Of a DNA stretch of 64,000 nt, positions 34,961-46,144 are shown in pieces. The notes below the pieces were generated by a model, which did no database searches, was not told the DNA's origin, and was given only the letters and a program-made list of their open reading frames with translations. Both the position numbers and the translations under genes were made by a program. This DNA comes from Nissolia schottii (taxonomy: Eukaryota > Streptophyta > Magnoliopsida > Fabales > Fabaceae): NCBI GenBank assembly GCA_003254905.1, contig QANU01016257.1:245057-309056 (forward strand), written 5' to 3'. The stretch's first letter is position 1; every line of letters begins with the position of its first letter.

Positions 34961-35090
34961 AAAGTGATATTAGTCTAGTGGTTAATGTATTACTTTGATA
35001 TGATGATTGTCTTTAGTTCGAGAGCATATTTATAAACAGGCCAACAGATACAAACGCGGACACAACATTTTTTTACATACATACACAAAT
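34960..35090 (+). mobile_element. Probable tRNA-derived SINE
   Basis: A-box-like TAGTCTAGTGG (34971-34981) and B-box-like AGTTCGAGAGC (35015-35025) lie about 33 bases apart, followed by a short body ending in a T-rich run. The sequence between is not tRNA-like. Borders and target duplications were not found, so confidence is limited. Confidence 0.5.
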
Positions 35091-35715
35091 TTTTTTACAC
35101 ATTTTTTTAATATGAAAATCAAATAAAATCGAATGTATGTTACATTAAATAGTGAAAAGTAAAATAGATGATGAAGAAAATTTTGATACTCACATATACA
35201 AACTTTTGAACAAACAAAAACAAATATGATAGAACCAAAAACGAAAATAAGACGAATAAGAAAATTTTGATGCTCATGCACACAAATTTTAGACAAGTAT
35301 ACATAAGCTTTTCTACAAATATGCACAAACTTTTAAATAAAAAACATAATATGATGAAAACAAAAACTGTGGGATCCATTTCTTGCGAAAAAGAAAACAT
35401 GATGAAAAAAAGATGAAGGGAGAGTGGTAAAGAAGAGAGAAAAAATAAAGAAGAAAGACACACAATGGAGAGTGAATGAGAGGAGAGAGAAAACAAAATT
35501 AAATATAATTGATTGAATTTCAGTTGTACACAAATCCGTTACGTACACTTTAATTTTTTTTCTTCCAAATACAGATATTTTTATGCACAATATTTTATAA
35601 AGTATAAAAAATATTTAATGTTCGAAACATTACAAGGTAAAAAAAAAATTGCATAAATGGTGAAAAACTAATTTATCCTATGGCTATATCATGTTTGAGA
35701 CTTCGGAGTAGCTAC
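35091..35715. other. Low-complexity A-rich stretch
   Basis: Imperfectly repeated AAAATTTTGAT(A/G)CTCA(C/T) and CACAAA(T/C)TTT words at 35100-35340, then an AG-rich part. The minus-strand open frames of up to 118 codons here are low-complexity Phe/Ser/Leu strings and are not accepted as genes. Confidence 0.5.
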
Positions 35716-36245
35716 TAGAGATATTTGTTTAAAAGTATGCTTGGATATGGCCATCATCGTGAGATATTTGTTTAAAAGTAAGCTTTACAATGACAAACAA
35801 GTTGTTGAATGAGGGAGTGATAAGTATTTTGGTCATTTATAGAGATGGTGACACAAATTTAATTATCAAAAAATGCACTTGTTAAATTTTTTTAATGATT
35901 TATGTCTAGACATATACAAAAACAATGTCTCCTATAATTTTAAAGTTAATAAAAGTGCAAGCTTTAGGAGGACATTCATATTATGTATTAGTGAAGGCCC
36001 CAAGACTATAACCCCAGTGTATAAAACGACTAGAGAGTAGAGCATATATATTGCTTTAGATGTGGGATAAATATTGATGTATACATGAAACTAAGTGACC
36101 TCTTTCCTATTGATGACAGACAGAGACATGGAAACTTAAACCATGTTGAAGTATAGAATATGCATGTGGTGTTTGCAAGTGTTTCATTTTCTTCTAGTGA
36201 AACAGTGAACATGGCTCACCATAACACATGTTCAGCCAATAATTC
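35716..36245 (+). repeat. Duplicated non-coding block B3 with TATA and small ORF
   Basis: Colinear partner of 16135-16490. A TATAAAA at 36020-36026 precedes by about 190 bases an ATG at 36211 that opens MAHHNTCSANNS, ending after 22 codons. The first 12 codons differ from copy A at two amino acids and two silent sites; beyond them the copies diverge. Confidence 0.7.
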
Positions 36246-36632
36246 CTACAAGATTCATGCCCAGTTGCAGTACAAATAAGTACTGTGGGTCATGCATGCT
36301 AGCCTATAACAAATATGTTGAAATTTTATTTGAGAACTTTCATTGAATATAAATTATTCTCATTCTATTAGGCTGAAAAAAAATAAGGATTATATTAAAA
36401 TTTTAATATTTTTTATCTTTAAGAAATATATTCTCTGTACATTTTTTATTAAATATCCAAAAACCAGTAGTAAATAATTTCCCTTCATCCCTTTCTTTTT
36501 CTTTTCTTCTCTTCCTTTGTTTCTCTTTTTCATTTCTTCCACACATTCAGTTTTTTTCTTTCCCTGAGCCCAATTAAAGAATAAAGGTAGAAAAGAAGCA
36601 CAATAAGAAGCTCAGTTGTGGATGCAACAAAA

Positions 36633-36663
36633 GCCCATTTATACGACCAAAAAAAAAGCCCAT
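36633..36663 (+). promoter_or_regulatory. Paired GCCCAT motifs in the Nudix promoter
   Basis: AAAGCCCATTTATAC and AAAGCCCATTTATTAC occur 25 bases apart (GCCCAT at 36633-36638 and 36658-36663), about 60-90 bases before the TATA box. GCCCA/TGGGC site II elements bind TCP factors in promoters of housekeeping genes, so broad expression is likely. Confidence 0.5.
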
Positions 36664-36723
36664 TTATTACAACCTTCAACGAGCCAGTAGTATCTTTCAA
36701 CGAAGAACACGAGAAGAAGAAAA

Positions 36724-36730
36724 TATAAAA
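36724..36730 (+). promoter_or_regulatory. TATA box of the Nudix gene
   Basis: TATAAAA lies 77 bases before the ATG, so the leader would be about 45 bases. Confidence 0.55.
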
Positions 36731-36800
36731 AGGAACAACACGAGGTCTGTGACTCACTGAGTTCATTCGAACTGTGAATCGTTCCCCCTTGCCATTTCCA

Positions 36801-39800
36801 ATGGAGAAGGAAACGAACAGCATCAGCACCATCGATCCTCTTTCTTTCAAGCTTCTGGTTTCGTCTCCTTCGGGTCTCTCACCCTCTCAGGTTCTCTTTC
36901 ACCCTTCTAACTCTTTCGATTCAATGTGCTTCACTTCACTTTTTTTTTTATATATATTTTTCAATTTTGTTTTTCTTCGTCTTTGTAAGGTTTCGGTGGC
37001 ATTCAGCGACGTTTACGATCGGGTTCCACACACTGACGTCAGCTTGGAGAACACCATCTCTGAGGTAGATCGCTTTCGTTGAACACTTGATTTTTCTTTG
37101 TGCCTTAGGTACTTGCATTTATCATTTATGCTCTATATTTGTGTTAGATATGGGAGCAGAGGGCTCAGACAAACAAATCGCTGTTCAATGGAAACAAGTT
37201 CAGGGTATGGTAGCTAGCCTTATTCGTAATGATTATGATTTATGAACAGACATAGTAGTTACTAGTTAGTGCTGTTATTTTTTATTTGCTTTAGCACTAT
37301 TATGGTATAGAACTATAGATCGAGTGAGAAATAGAGGTTTGTTAATTCATAATAGAATATTATGCACACAGCATATGTCACTTATTATTATTATTACTGT
37401 TATATTATATAATTTTTTTTACCCCATCATTTATTTAAATCTTGTCACATAAGCAAAAATAGTTGACTTTCTCACCCGCTACTTGAAAAATCATGCATAT
37501 GGAATTAAACTCATAGTATTAATAATAATAGTTTTTTTTTCCTGAAGGTACATATATTTTTGAGTCAGATACATTATATGTCCTTTAGTAAGAGTTGAAC
37601 ATGGCTTCTTTAATTTACCCCTTGGCAGAGGACCAAGGGAGATGTTGCTTGAGCTACTAGCTCTTGACATTAATAATAATAAAGTTTGAGGACTTATCTA
37701 TATGCCATATGGTTTGATGTTTTGTTTAGGAGGAGGCATAATTTGTCAAGGACTATCCTCTAACAGAGTATGTCTGTGTTTTTCTTCTTTTTTGTTTTGG
37801 TTGCAAATATCTCAGTATGGAGGTTATGTTTTGCACAATGGAGGTGGATCTGATCAAGAACCACGGTTATGCCTCCACCTAGGTTTGACGGATTATAGGT
37901 CTCTTCTCAATGCCTCTCTTGAAAATATTACATATCACATTCTTATTTAGCAAGGTTAGTGATTTTGATAGGATGGTAATAATTCTGTGTTCTACAGTGG
38001 TTAATTGTTGTTAAATTTTTCTCCTGGATACTTTCGTGATTTTAGTCTGTACACTATTTCAGCATTCACGTTGATGATTGCTGCATTATGCATTCTTCAT
38101 TGTTAGGTCACAATAGTTAACAAGTCGTATGTGGTAAATTAGTTGGAAATACTTGTATTTGGGTATTAAATCTCAGCATATTAGTAGTGGTCTTTGGCTA
38201 AAAGAACATGTCAAGTTATATGCAGCATTAATCATTTGTGCATTTTGGTTATCTTTTGTGTTTGTTTGAAACCAATTGAGGATATTTCTCCAGTGCTAAA
38301 CTTTAAGCATTGCTTCATTCTGTTTTTGTTTATCAGTTCTACTTTCCCTCTTTTTAGTAACTATTGGCTAAACTTGCTTCCAGGACTTTTGTGGGGACAA
38401 ATTTGAGTCCTTTGTGGGAAAGGTTCCTGGTTCAGTCAGAAGGTAAATTAGTATGGTTTTTTTTGCTGTCTTTCAACTCAGTAGTTGTTGCTTTTTTTTT
38501 CCTGCCTCAATAGTTATGCAAGTGCTATTTGAGGAGAAAGGGGTTGGAATATTACATACGTTTTTGCTATTTGAGTTGGACTTGGTTGTATTCATTAAGA
38601 TAACTTACTACCTCACAGTAGGAAGATAGAAAAGAAGTTCATTTTCAATCGGCATAGGCAGGAAGGATTGCACCACTGTCAGATTATCAGATGCTTCATG
38701 TATTTGCATTATATCCACCATTTCAACTTTTGCATTCTACAAGGGCAAAGCATGCACTGCTTTGGTCAAATATTGTTTAAATGTGTTGACTTCGGTCTAG
38801 GGTTAGATGCAATATCTTCAATCAAAAGTTACTGAACAAAATGGATGTAATGAACCAGACCAAAAATAGCAAAGTCTTTATATTCCCTCTGCCTCCCCCT
38901 CATTCTCCCTTTCTTATCCTGTGAAGTGGTATTAGTTGATTTGTAATGTGTTCACGTCTTTTTTTCTCCTCAGATGATTCTGTGCTTTGTCAGCATACCT
39001 CCAGTCCACTGGGAAACGGTGCAGTGGTTCAGACAATTGACAAGAAGATGCTTGTTTTACAACGGAGTAATAATGTTGGTGAATTCCCTGGACATTTTGT
39101 TTTCCCTGGAGGCCATCCCGAGGTATTCAATAGTGAAAATTCTGAAAGCTTTATATTGCTTCTATCGAGTAGTGCAGTTGTAGATTTCTTTTCATAATAA
39201 TTACGATTTCGGGAGATAGTTCTGGAACTAGCTGATGTTTAGTTTCTCGGGTGCATGATGTATTTATTTCATCTACTCATTTTGCAATACTTTAGTTTCT
39301 TTTGTTTAATGATTATTGATTAGAAACACAAATTTTTTCCTGTTTACGAATTTTCAGGCATAAAATTCCTGGGTAGACTTGACTTTACATTATTTCCCTT
39401 TTTAATGATTCACAGCCTCAAGAAATCGGTATAGCATCCCATCAAGATATGAAGGAGTCACCTGAGTCTATTAACAGTAAGGTTTCACAGGAGATGTTTG
39501 ACAGCATAGTTCGAGAAGTAGTTGAAGAAATTGGGGTACCAGCCTCATCCCTTGTAAGTTACATTGGTACTTTAATGTGATTATGAACCCCGATATATAG
39601 TTTTTATTAAGTTTTGGGTGAGTGAACTTTAGAGCAACATAGTATGTTAGCTCTGGCAGACATTGTGGTCTATATGCTTTGGCTTTTTGTTATACACCTG
39701 TTGTTTTAGGGAATTGATTGTTTATAACTTTACCTTTTTTTTTTGGCTAATCTCCTGTATTATTTTCCCTTTTTAAATTGAGGATTACATTGGGTTGAAA

Positions 39801-40797
39801 GACTGAGTGTCTAACCTTTTCTCTTTTGTCTGTCCTGTAGAGCATTCCTGCTTTCATTGGAATATCACGCCGGGATTTGAATGTGAGACCGGCTGCATTT
39901 TTCTTTATCAGATGCAGTCTTGACTCAAAGGAAGTTCAGCAGTTTTATGCTAGTGCACAAGATGGCTATGAATCAACTCAGCTATATGCTGTTTCAATGG
40001 TAAATCTAATGCTTCTTTTGATTCTGTGAATGCATGAGCTCCGCTTATAATAATAGTACGAATGTCTCTATTTTTCATTTTTTGGATGTTTCCATTTAAG
40101 AGCATTTGCGTTACTGTGATGGTGCCATTAATATGAGGCCTGAACGTGGCCACTGGTTCTGGAGGTGTTATTTTTGTTTTGGTGTCTCAGAAGACCTATC
40201 AAAATGATTACGGGTTCAGAGGGGGACCCTTGGTGGGGTGTGGCTGTAGTGTGATGAATTAATGACCATGACATAGCTACTTGTTTTGCGCTGAATGCTT
40301 CAGTTATATCTCTATCTCTTTAATACGGTGGCGTCAGTTAGGGCTCATAAGACTTAAAATTTCAAGGCTTATAAGTTTAGTTTATTGTTGCTAAAACTTA
40401 AAATCCACTTAAAAATTTTAATGCCTACATTTTACAACCAACCTTGAACTACATTCACGACTCTTAGGGTGTGTTTGTGAGTTGGATTTTGAAGGAGAAA
40501 GAAAGGTTATTTTTTTTTTGTTTTTGGGGGGTGGGGGGGGCTTAGTAAAAACCATGACTAAACCCCCCAAAACCTTTCTTTCTCCTCCAAAACTCAACTC
40601 GCAAACACACCCTTAGGCTCAATTTGATGATTAGTTAATTGTTGCTTCTTGTTTAACCTTGAAAGTTGAAACTAGTAATCATTGTTTTTCATAATTGTTA
40701 GATTGAGTTAGAAGGCATGACTTCTAGGATGCCAGGCTGTCATAGAGGTGGATTCGCTCTGTACAAATCGATGGTTGATGCAAGGAAGATTACTTGA
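36801..40797 (+). CDS. NUDT9-like: Nudix hydrolase, NUDT9-type
   Basis: Nine coding exons: 36801-36890, 36990-37064, 37148-37204, 37816-37898, 38384-38442, 38974-39122, 39416-39553, 39841-39999 and 40702-40797; all GT-AG and in frame, giving 301 residues. Nudix enzymes hydrolyse nucleoside diphosphates linked to another group; the related human NUDT22 cleaves UDP-sugars, and plant NUDT9 proteins share that architecture, so a UDP-sugar-type substrate is inferred, not shown. Conserved stretches are YGGYVLHNG...LHLGLTDYRTFVGTNLSPLW (residues 75-109 in part), QHTSSPLGNGAVVQT, FVFPGGHPE (163-171) and the catalytic core REVVEEIG (204-211), which fits the Nudix REUXEEXGU pattern. An insertion of about 28 residues lies between the Nudix glycine-rich start and its helix, making the box atypical. 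No targeting peptide is seen, so the protein is probably cytosolic. A fold-back MITE sits in the last intron. Confidence 0.92.
40464..40616. mobile_element. Fold-back MITE in the last Nudix intron
   Basis: The left arm TTAGGGTGTGTTTGTGAGTT... and the right arm ...AACTCGCAAACACACCCTTA are near-perfect inverted repeats of about 48 bases, with AGGAGAAAGAAAGG and CCTTTCTTTCTCCT inside them. The loop contains a G-rich run (about 40525-40541). In the pre-mRNA this would form a long hairpin. Splicing sites are not disturbed. Confidence 0.8.
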
Positions 40798-41000
40798 TGG
40801 AAGTTTGTGACCGCTTACACTTATCTAGCAAACATGGTGGTGTTGCTGCATTACATGGCTTCGAGTGCCTGAGTGCCTTTCCTGCGTTGATGCTGGCATT
40901 GCTGAGTTGTTGAACCTTCTCCACCAAAAAGAAAAGGGAAGTGACACAATTTAATCCAGCTCAAATCTTTCAGCAGAATTTTATACAGATTTAATGCTCA

Positions 41001-41006
41001 AATAAA
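41001..41006 (+). terminator. Candidate poly(A) signal of the Nudix gene
   Basis: AATAAA occurs about 200 bases after the stop codon and is the first such hexamer there. Confidence 0.5.
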
Positions 41007-41049
41007 AGGATGGCCAATCTAATGCTGTGTTCATATCCTACTGTATACC

Positions 41050-43015
41050 TCGCAAATATTGAATGTAATATAGTCATGGAATCATATATTGGCAGTTTTA
41101 AGTAGAAAAATGTATTAGCATTGATTCTGAAAGTGAAATATTTTTTTGAAGAATTAGGGCTTGTGACAAAGGTTGAGAAGCATAAGACCTTTATTTTATT
41201 TAACCTTCATAATAAGACTTATGGCTACTTTTGAGACAATGAATAGTACTATGGTTCCGGTTTGGAGTCAACAGAGAAACTAGCAGAATCAAATAGGTCC
41301 TGGATTAGCCTATGTTCAACTTAATACTTGTTTCACCATTCGCTTGGTCTTATTAATGTTTTACTTTATCCTTTTTGGATTTTCTTATTTAAGTTTCAAA
41401 GCTGAACACTCCCATCCCTATCCAATTCATAACTTAATGACCTTTACGGTTGATCATTCAAATCTTCAATTATTAATCGGATCGCACCGAAGGTATGGCA
41501 AATTTAGCTTCGTAGTCGTGCCATATCATCTCGATTTGTGATTTAAGACTGGAATAATTCTAAATCCTCCTGTTAAAGTCGTCCAACAAATTCTCTAACA
41601 TACTAAACAAAATAAGTGAAATTTACTTTTCAAGTTTCGATATGTTATTTACTTGATTTGGTACGTGTGAGGATTTCTATTTATATAAGAGAATATGTCA
41701 TTATTCTTAGGACTGTCAATACAATAAGAAGCCTTTCACTTAAGTATGGGTTTATGCTAGGGAGGCGGTGACCTCTCAAATCCAAAATTATAAAGTTTAT
41801 TTAATATTTAATTCTTCTTATAGGTTTTCATGAGAGTTTTAAATGGGACTCTTCTAATTTCTTTAAGTAATCTCACCTAATATTTTGTAATCATCCCTCC
41901 TTGTTGGGTAAGTTTTCGTTGTGATACGGCATGGACCCAGTTACTAACTGTTGCTATGATATGACATGAGCACTGTTTCTGACTTAATGCCAAAAGTGAT
42001 TATTGTATTGTATGAATGGTGTGGGCTTGATATGACCAGATTCTTTGCATCATTTTCACATTTCTTCTTTCAGTCGCTCAATGACAAAGACTCACAGCCC
42101 TAATAATCCTCAATATATTTCACAAGATGTGGATGCTATGCTATATCATTTGTGAACGTATATCTGAATTGGTCCTGCTTAAGTACAGTCGGTAATATCT
42201 TAATTAAAATTTTAAAATCTTACAAAGTCAATCTTACCATTAATATTTGGATTGAATAATTTTATGTTTTTATTTTATTCTCTCCATCTAATCTTACTTA
42301 AGATCTTAATTTTACCTATCTTTTATTAATACTTAGTAGTATACTAATAGTCTAGCAATTGTTTCATCACGTGCATAACAATTGTTACGGTCAATGGTCA
42401 ACAACCGCAAACATAAAAATTGGTCATCTACCCGGTCAACTTTTATTTCACTGTCAAACCAATTTTTAAGCGTGTTATTTGGAATTCATATACTAATGAT
42501 TTTGTAGGCTAGTGCACACTGTTTAGTAGAAAAATATGGTGCTTAATATTTTGAAATGGGAGTGATAGCAACATTGTTCTTCAGGGACAATTGTTTTATT
42601 TACACAAATTATATATTTGCCAAGGACCAATGGATGGAATTATAATTTGGGAAGTAGTTGAGTGTCGATGAATAGCAGCTCCACGTGCAGTGGCTCTGAT
42701 TGTATTTTTTTTTTTTTTTTGGTTTATTATTATTTTAGCAAAAATAGAAGCGAGATATTGTCCTCCTAAAATTCGAACTTAATTTCTTGAATGGTCTTAT
42801 ATGCACCCAAATAATGTGAAATATTGTGTTAACTTATTATTTATTTATAATTAGATTATATTCTAATAATCTCACGCCTAAATAACATCTCATTTAAAGG
42901 TGAATGAAGTGTTAATCAATATGATGTCCCATATTAAATGATTACGCGTAACATTTCTCTAATTCATTATAATTACCGCAATGCAATTTTACCTGATCTT
43001 ACATTGGTTCCTTGA
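41050..43015. other. AT-rich intergenic DNA
   Basis: No gene is supported. A few words (for example CAATTGTTTCATCACGTGCA at about 42357) contain G-box cores, but no nearby transcript start can be argued. Confidence 0.5.
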
Positions 43016-43390
43016 TTTGCCATGCTATGTAGATTGTGACAACAATTGGGGTTACAATGAGTTCCGACAACACATGAGATTGCAAATGAGGTTACGAGAA
43101 CAAATGCGGATGTAAATGAAGTCATAATAACTGAGTTTTACATAATCAAATACTGTCACAACTATATTTTTAGCTCCAAATGATGTCACGTTATCATTTG
43201 CAATCCCGAATGCTGCTACAACCTAATTCAAAGCGATAAATCAATTAAAACATGATGACATAATAATGACAATAAATTAAATAACAAACCAACCTACTAT
43301 TTAGAATTTATGATATTAGAAAGTTAAGTTTTTCAATTTTAGGATAAAATGTCTCATACTTGTGATTTTAACAGCGAAAACCAACATTTA
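43016..43390. repeat. Dispersed repeat family R3, copy 1
   Basis: A non-coding block rich in GACAAC/ATTGCAAATGAGGTTACGA-type words that pair with TCATTTGCAATCC later in the same block. Its end, AACATGATGACATAATAATGAC, resembles 48585-48615. It is probably a decayed fold-back element. Confidence 0.4.
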
Positions 43391-44592
43391 CTCAATAAAA
43401 ACCTATTGTTCTCGGAGATCACATCTTTTTTTAAATAAATACCGTGACTCATTTCATAAAAACAACCACACTAGGCAAAGAAGACACCCCAATTCAAACC
43501 CTCAACCTCCTTAAGCTCAACAATACTTAACCAATATGAAACAAGCTTAATCAAAACCTCTTTAAAAAAATTTCAGTGAAACAAACCTCTTATTTATTTA
43601 TTTTTATAAAGTACGTCACCGTTATTTAAGCAAAAGTAAAACAATTTAAGAACAAAGTCCAAGCCGTAATCCGATAAACCCAAACGGTCCTAACTTTATA
43701 AATCTCAATCATCCCATTGCCAAATTATACATCATCAGAATTAATTTTTTTTCTATTTCTACTAACCTGTTGTTTGTCTTGCATGTTGCCTCTCGGTCAG
43801 TTGCTGTTTTATGCATTCATTCTTAATTTACTGAATAATTTTTTCCCATAGAAAATATTATTGGCATCAACTACCTTTAAAAAGATTTATTCAGCGGTTT
43901 CGTTTGGATGCTTGCGCATCATGTCCATGTGCCTCACCGGCTCTTTGTTTTCTAAGTTGTTTTTGCCTTTCTTGACCCCCTCTTATGTTGTGTGTGTGCG
44001 TGTGTTTTTTTTTACTTATTTAATCTTTTTTTTTTTTTTGCTATAACTTAGCTCTCACCATGGGAGGGTTGCCAAATAAAAATTATCTTATCATATCTTT
44101 AAATAATGTGTAATAAATATCAATAATATTATTTTTGAATTATGTTATTCGTATGTATTTTTGTTATGATACCATGTTCACACATTTTTATCAGTAGATT
44201 TTTAGTGGGATTCATATCTCAAAGAAATCACATCTAATTATAAATGAATGTGTATCAATATGATATCTAACATTATAAAAAAAAAACTCATTCAATTGAA
44301 TGAATGTATGACAATACAATATTTATGTCAAAATAAGTACAAATAATTTTTTTTTCATCTATTTTTTTATGTGACTGTCAGTGTTATGTGTGTGTGTGTG
44401 TTGGTATTTTAATCTATTAATTTTATTAACTGATTGAAGCAGACAAGCAGTTATTATCCATTAGCTAGGTTAATCATATTCGTAGATTGAAAGTGAACCA
44501 ACGGCCAAAAGATCTTGGTTTACGCTCTGGTATGCCTCACGCGCCAACCTCATAATACGATTCTAAGGATGGAGTGATTTACATGATATATT

Positions 44593-44595
<3 letters not shown>

Positions 44596-44624
<29 letters not shown>
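44596..44624. repeat. (TA)n microsatellite
   Basis: An uninterrupted AT dinucleotide run of about 29 bases; a likely polymorphic site. Confidence 0.85.
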
Positions 44625-44634
<10 letters not shown>

Positions 44635-46113
44635 TTCACGTATGTTGAAGCAAGTTAGTTGATTATAATTACCAATTAAACCCACAATTTAGTGATTATT
44701 TTTATATCCCTTAAAATGAAAATAGTCGAATTCAAATCATAAGATAGATAAAAAGGATTTTGTTTCCGTCTTAATTAAAAAAAAAAGGTTAGTAAATAAC
44801 AATCTGGTTCTATAACTTCTTGTTTTTATTTTTATTTTTTAAATTATCTAGAAACAGAATGCAGACACACCACATAATTGTGATGATGCGCGTTTACATT
44901 TTACCCTATCAGTTTGAAATTGACCAGTATTTCAAGGAATATATGCAGCGTTCACGAAGAAACAGCATTACCCCTCGTTTACTTTAAATTTGAAATGTCA
45001 ACTTTTATAATTGAAGTGTTGAAATTTGTGCATGAAAATAAATTGATGGCACAGAGGAAAAGTGGAAAAGTTCTTCGGTGAAAATGATAGATTATTTGGC
45101 TTATCTAATGATTCTTTTATTCGCCCCCTCTAATTGTGGGATTAAAAGACTTGAAAATAATAACTTGGGTTTGTCTACCAAAAAAAAATAATAACTTGGT
45201 TTTGACATCATGAATGCACCCATTTGCAGCTTTGGAATATGATGTATCTTATTGGTAGGTGGTATAGCCACACGTATTCAGACTGATCCATTTGCATTAC
45301 CTTACATGACAATTGATAAATATGCAGCGGATTTTATTTGAATGCAATTATAGGGTAAAAGAGTTTTAAACAATTTATGAAAAAGGTTTGAATAGAAAAG
45401 AAATTGATTGAACGATTATATAAATCATTCTTATGTTTTCAGTGTATCAAGGTCAAACTCTTATATTATAAGTTATTAGAAATGATATAGCGACAAGAGA
45501 TTTAAAGAATAATGTTATAAATTCAAATCTCATTATATGTAATGTAATTTTTAAAGTAAAAAAAACTCTTAAATTACAAAAAAAATCATCAAAATATATA
45601 AGAAGATTAATTTTTATGTATTATCAATGTAAGAAAATATATTATTATATAATTATATGTTATTATCACATCAATAAAATATTTTTTTAAGACAATAATT
45701 ATGATAATTAACTACCTTTACTGATAAAATAAAATAATATATAATTGAATGATAATATAAAAATAATTTACACTAAAATTGAATAAAAATTAAACTCATA
45801 TATAATTATATACAAAAACAAATACTACAATAGAAAATAGCATAATTTCGATTCCCCGCCACACATGAAACAATAATGCTTTCTTCTTTCTTTCTTTTTT
45901 TTTAAGTTCTTTCTTTTCTTAAATCATATAACGCATTAATTAAAATTACAATTTATATTCTGCTTATTTTAATATCTTGCTATTAGTACTTTTATTGTTT
46001 TCTGAAATGTAAAATAACAATATTTTATACGTATAGTTTTTTAATAGATATCATAATTATTACTATATTTTTTTTCTCCCTCTGTATTGTAATTAATGAT
46101 GAAGTATCAATAA

Positions 46114-46144
46114 AGAAATAAATAAATAAATAAATAAATAAATA
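46114..46144. repeat. (AAAT)n microsatellite
   Basis: About seven AAAT/AAATA units in a row. Confidence 0.8.

Noticed and set aside
35030..35590. Minus-strand frames of 85-118 codons
   Set aside because: Low-complexity Phe/Ser/Cys strings from an A-rich tract, with no promoter or domain.
38384..38442. Alternative reading DFCGDKFESFVGKVPG for Nudix exon 5
   Set aside because: The phase set by exon 4 and the match to the NUDT9 family (RTFVGTNLSPLW) favour the other frame; the alternative also breaks the next junction.
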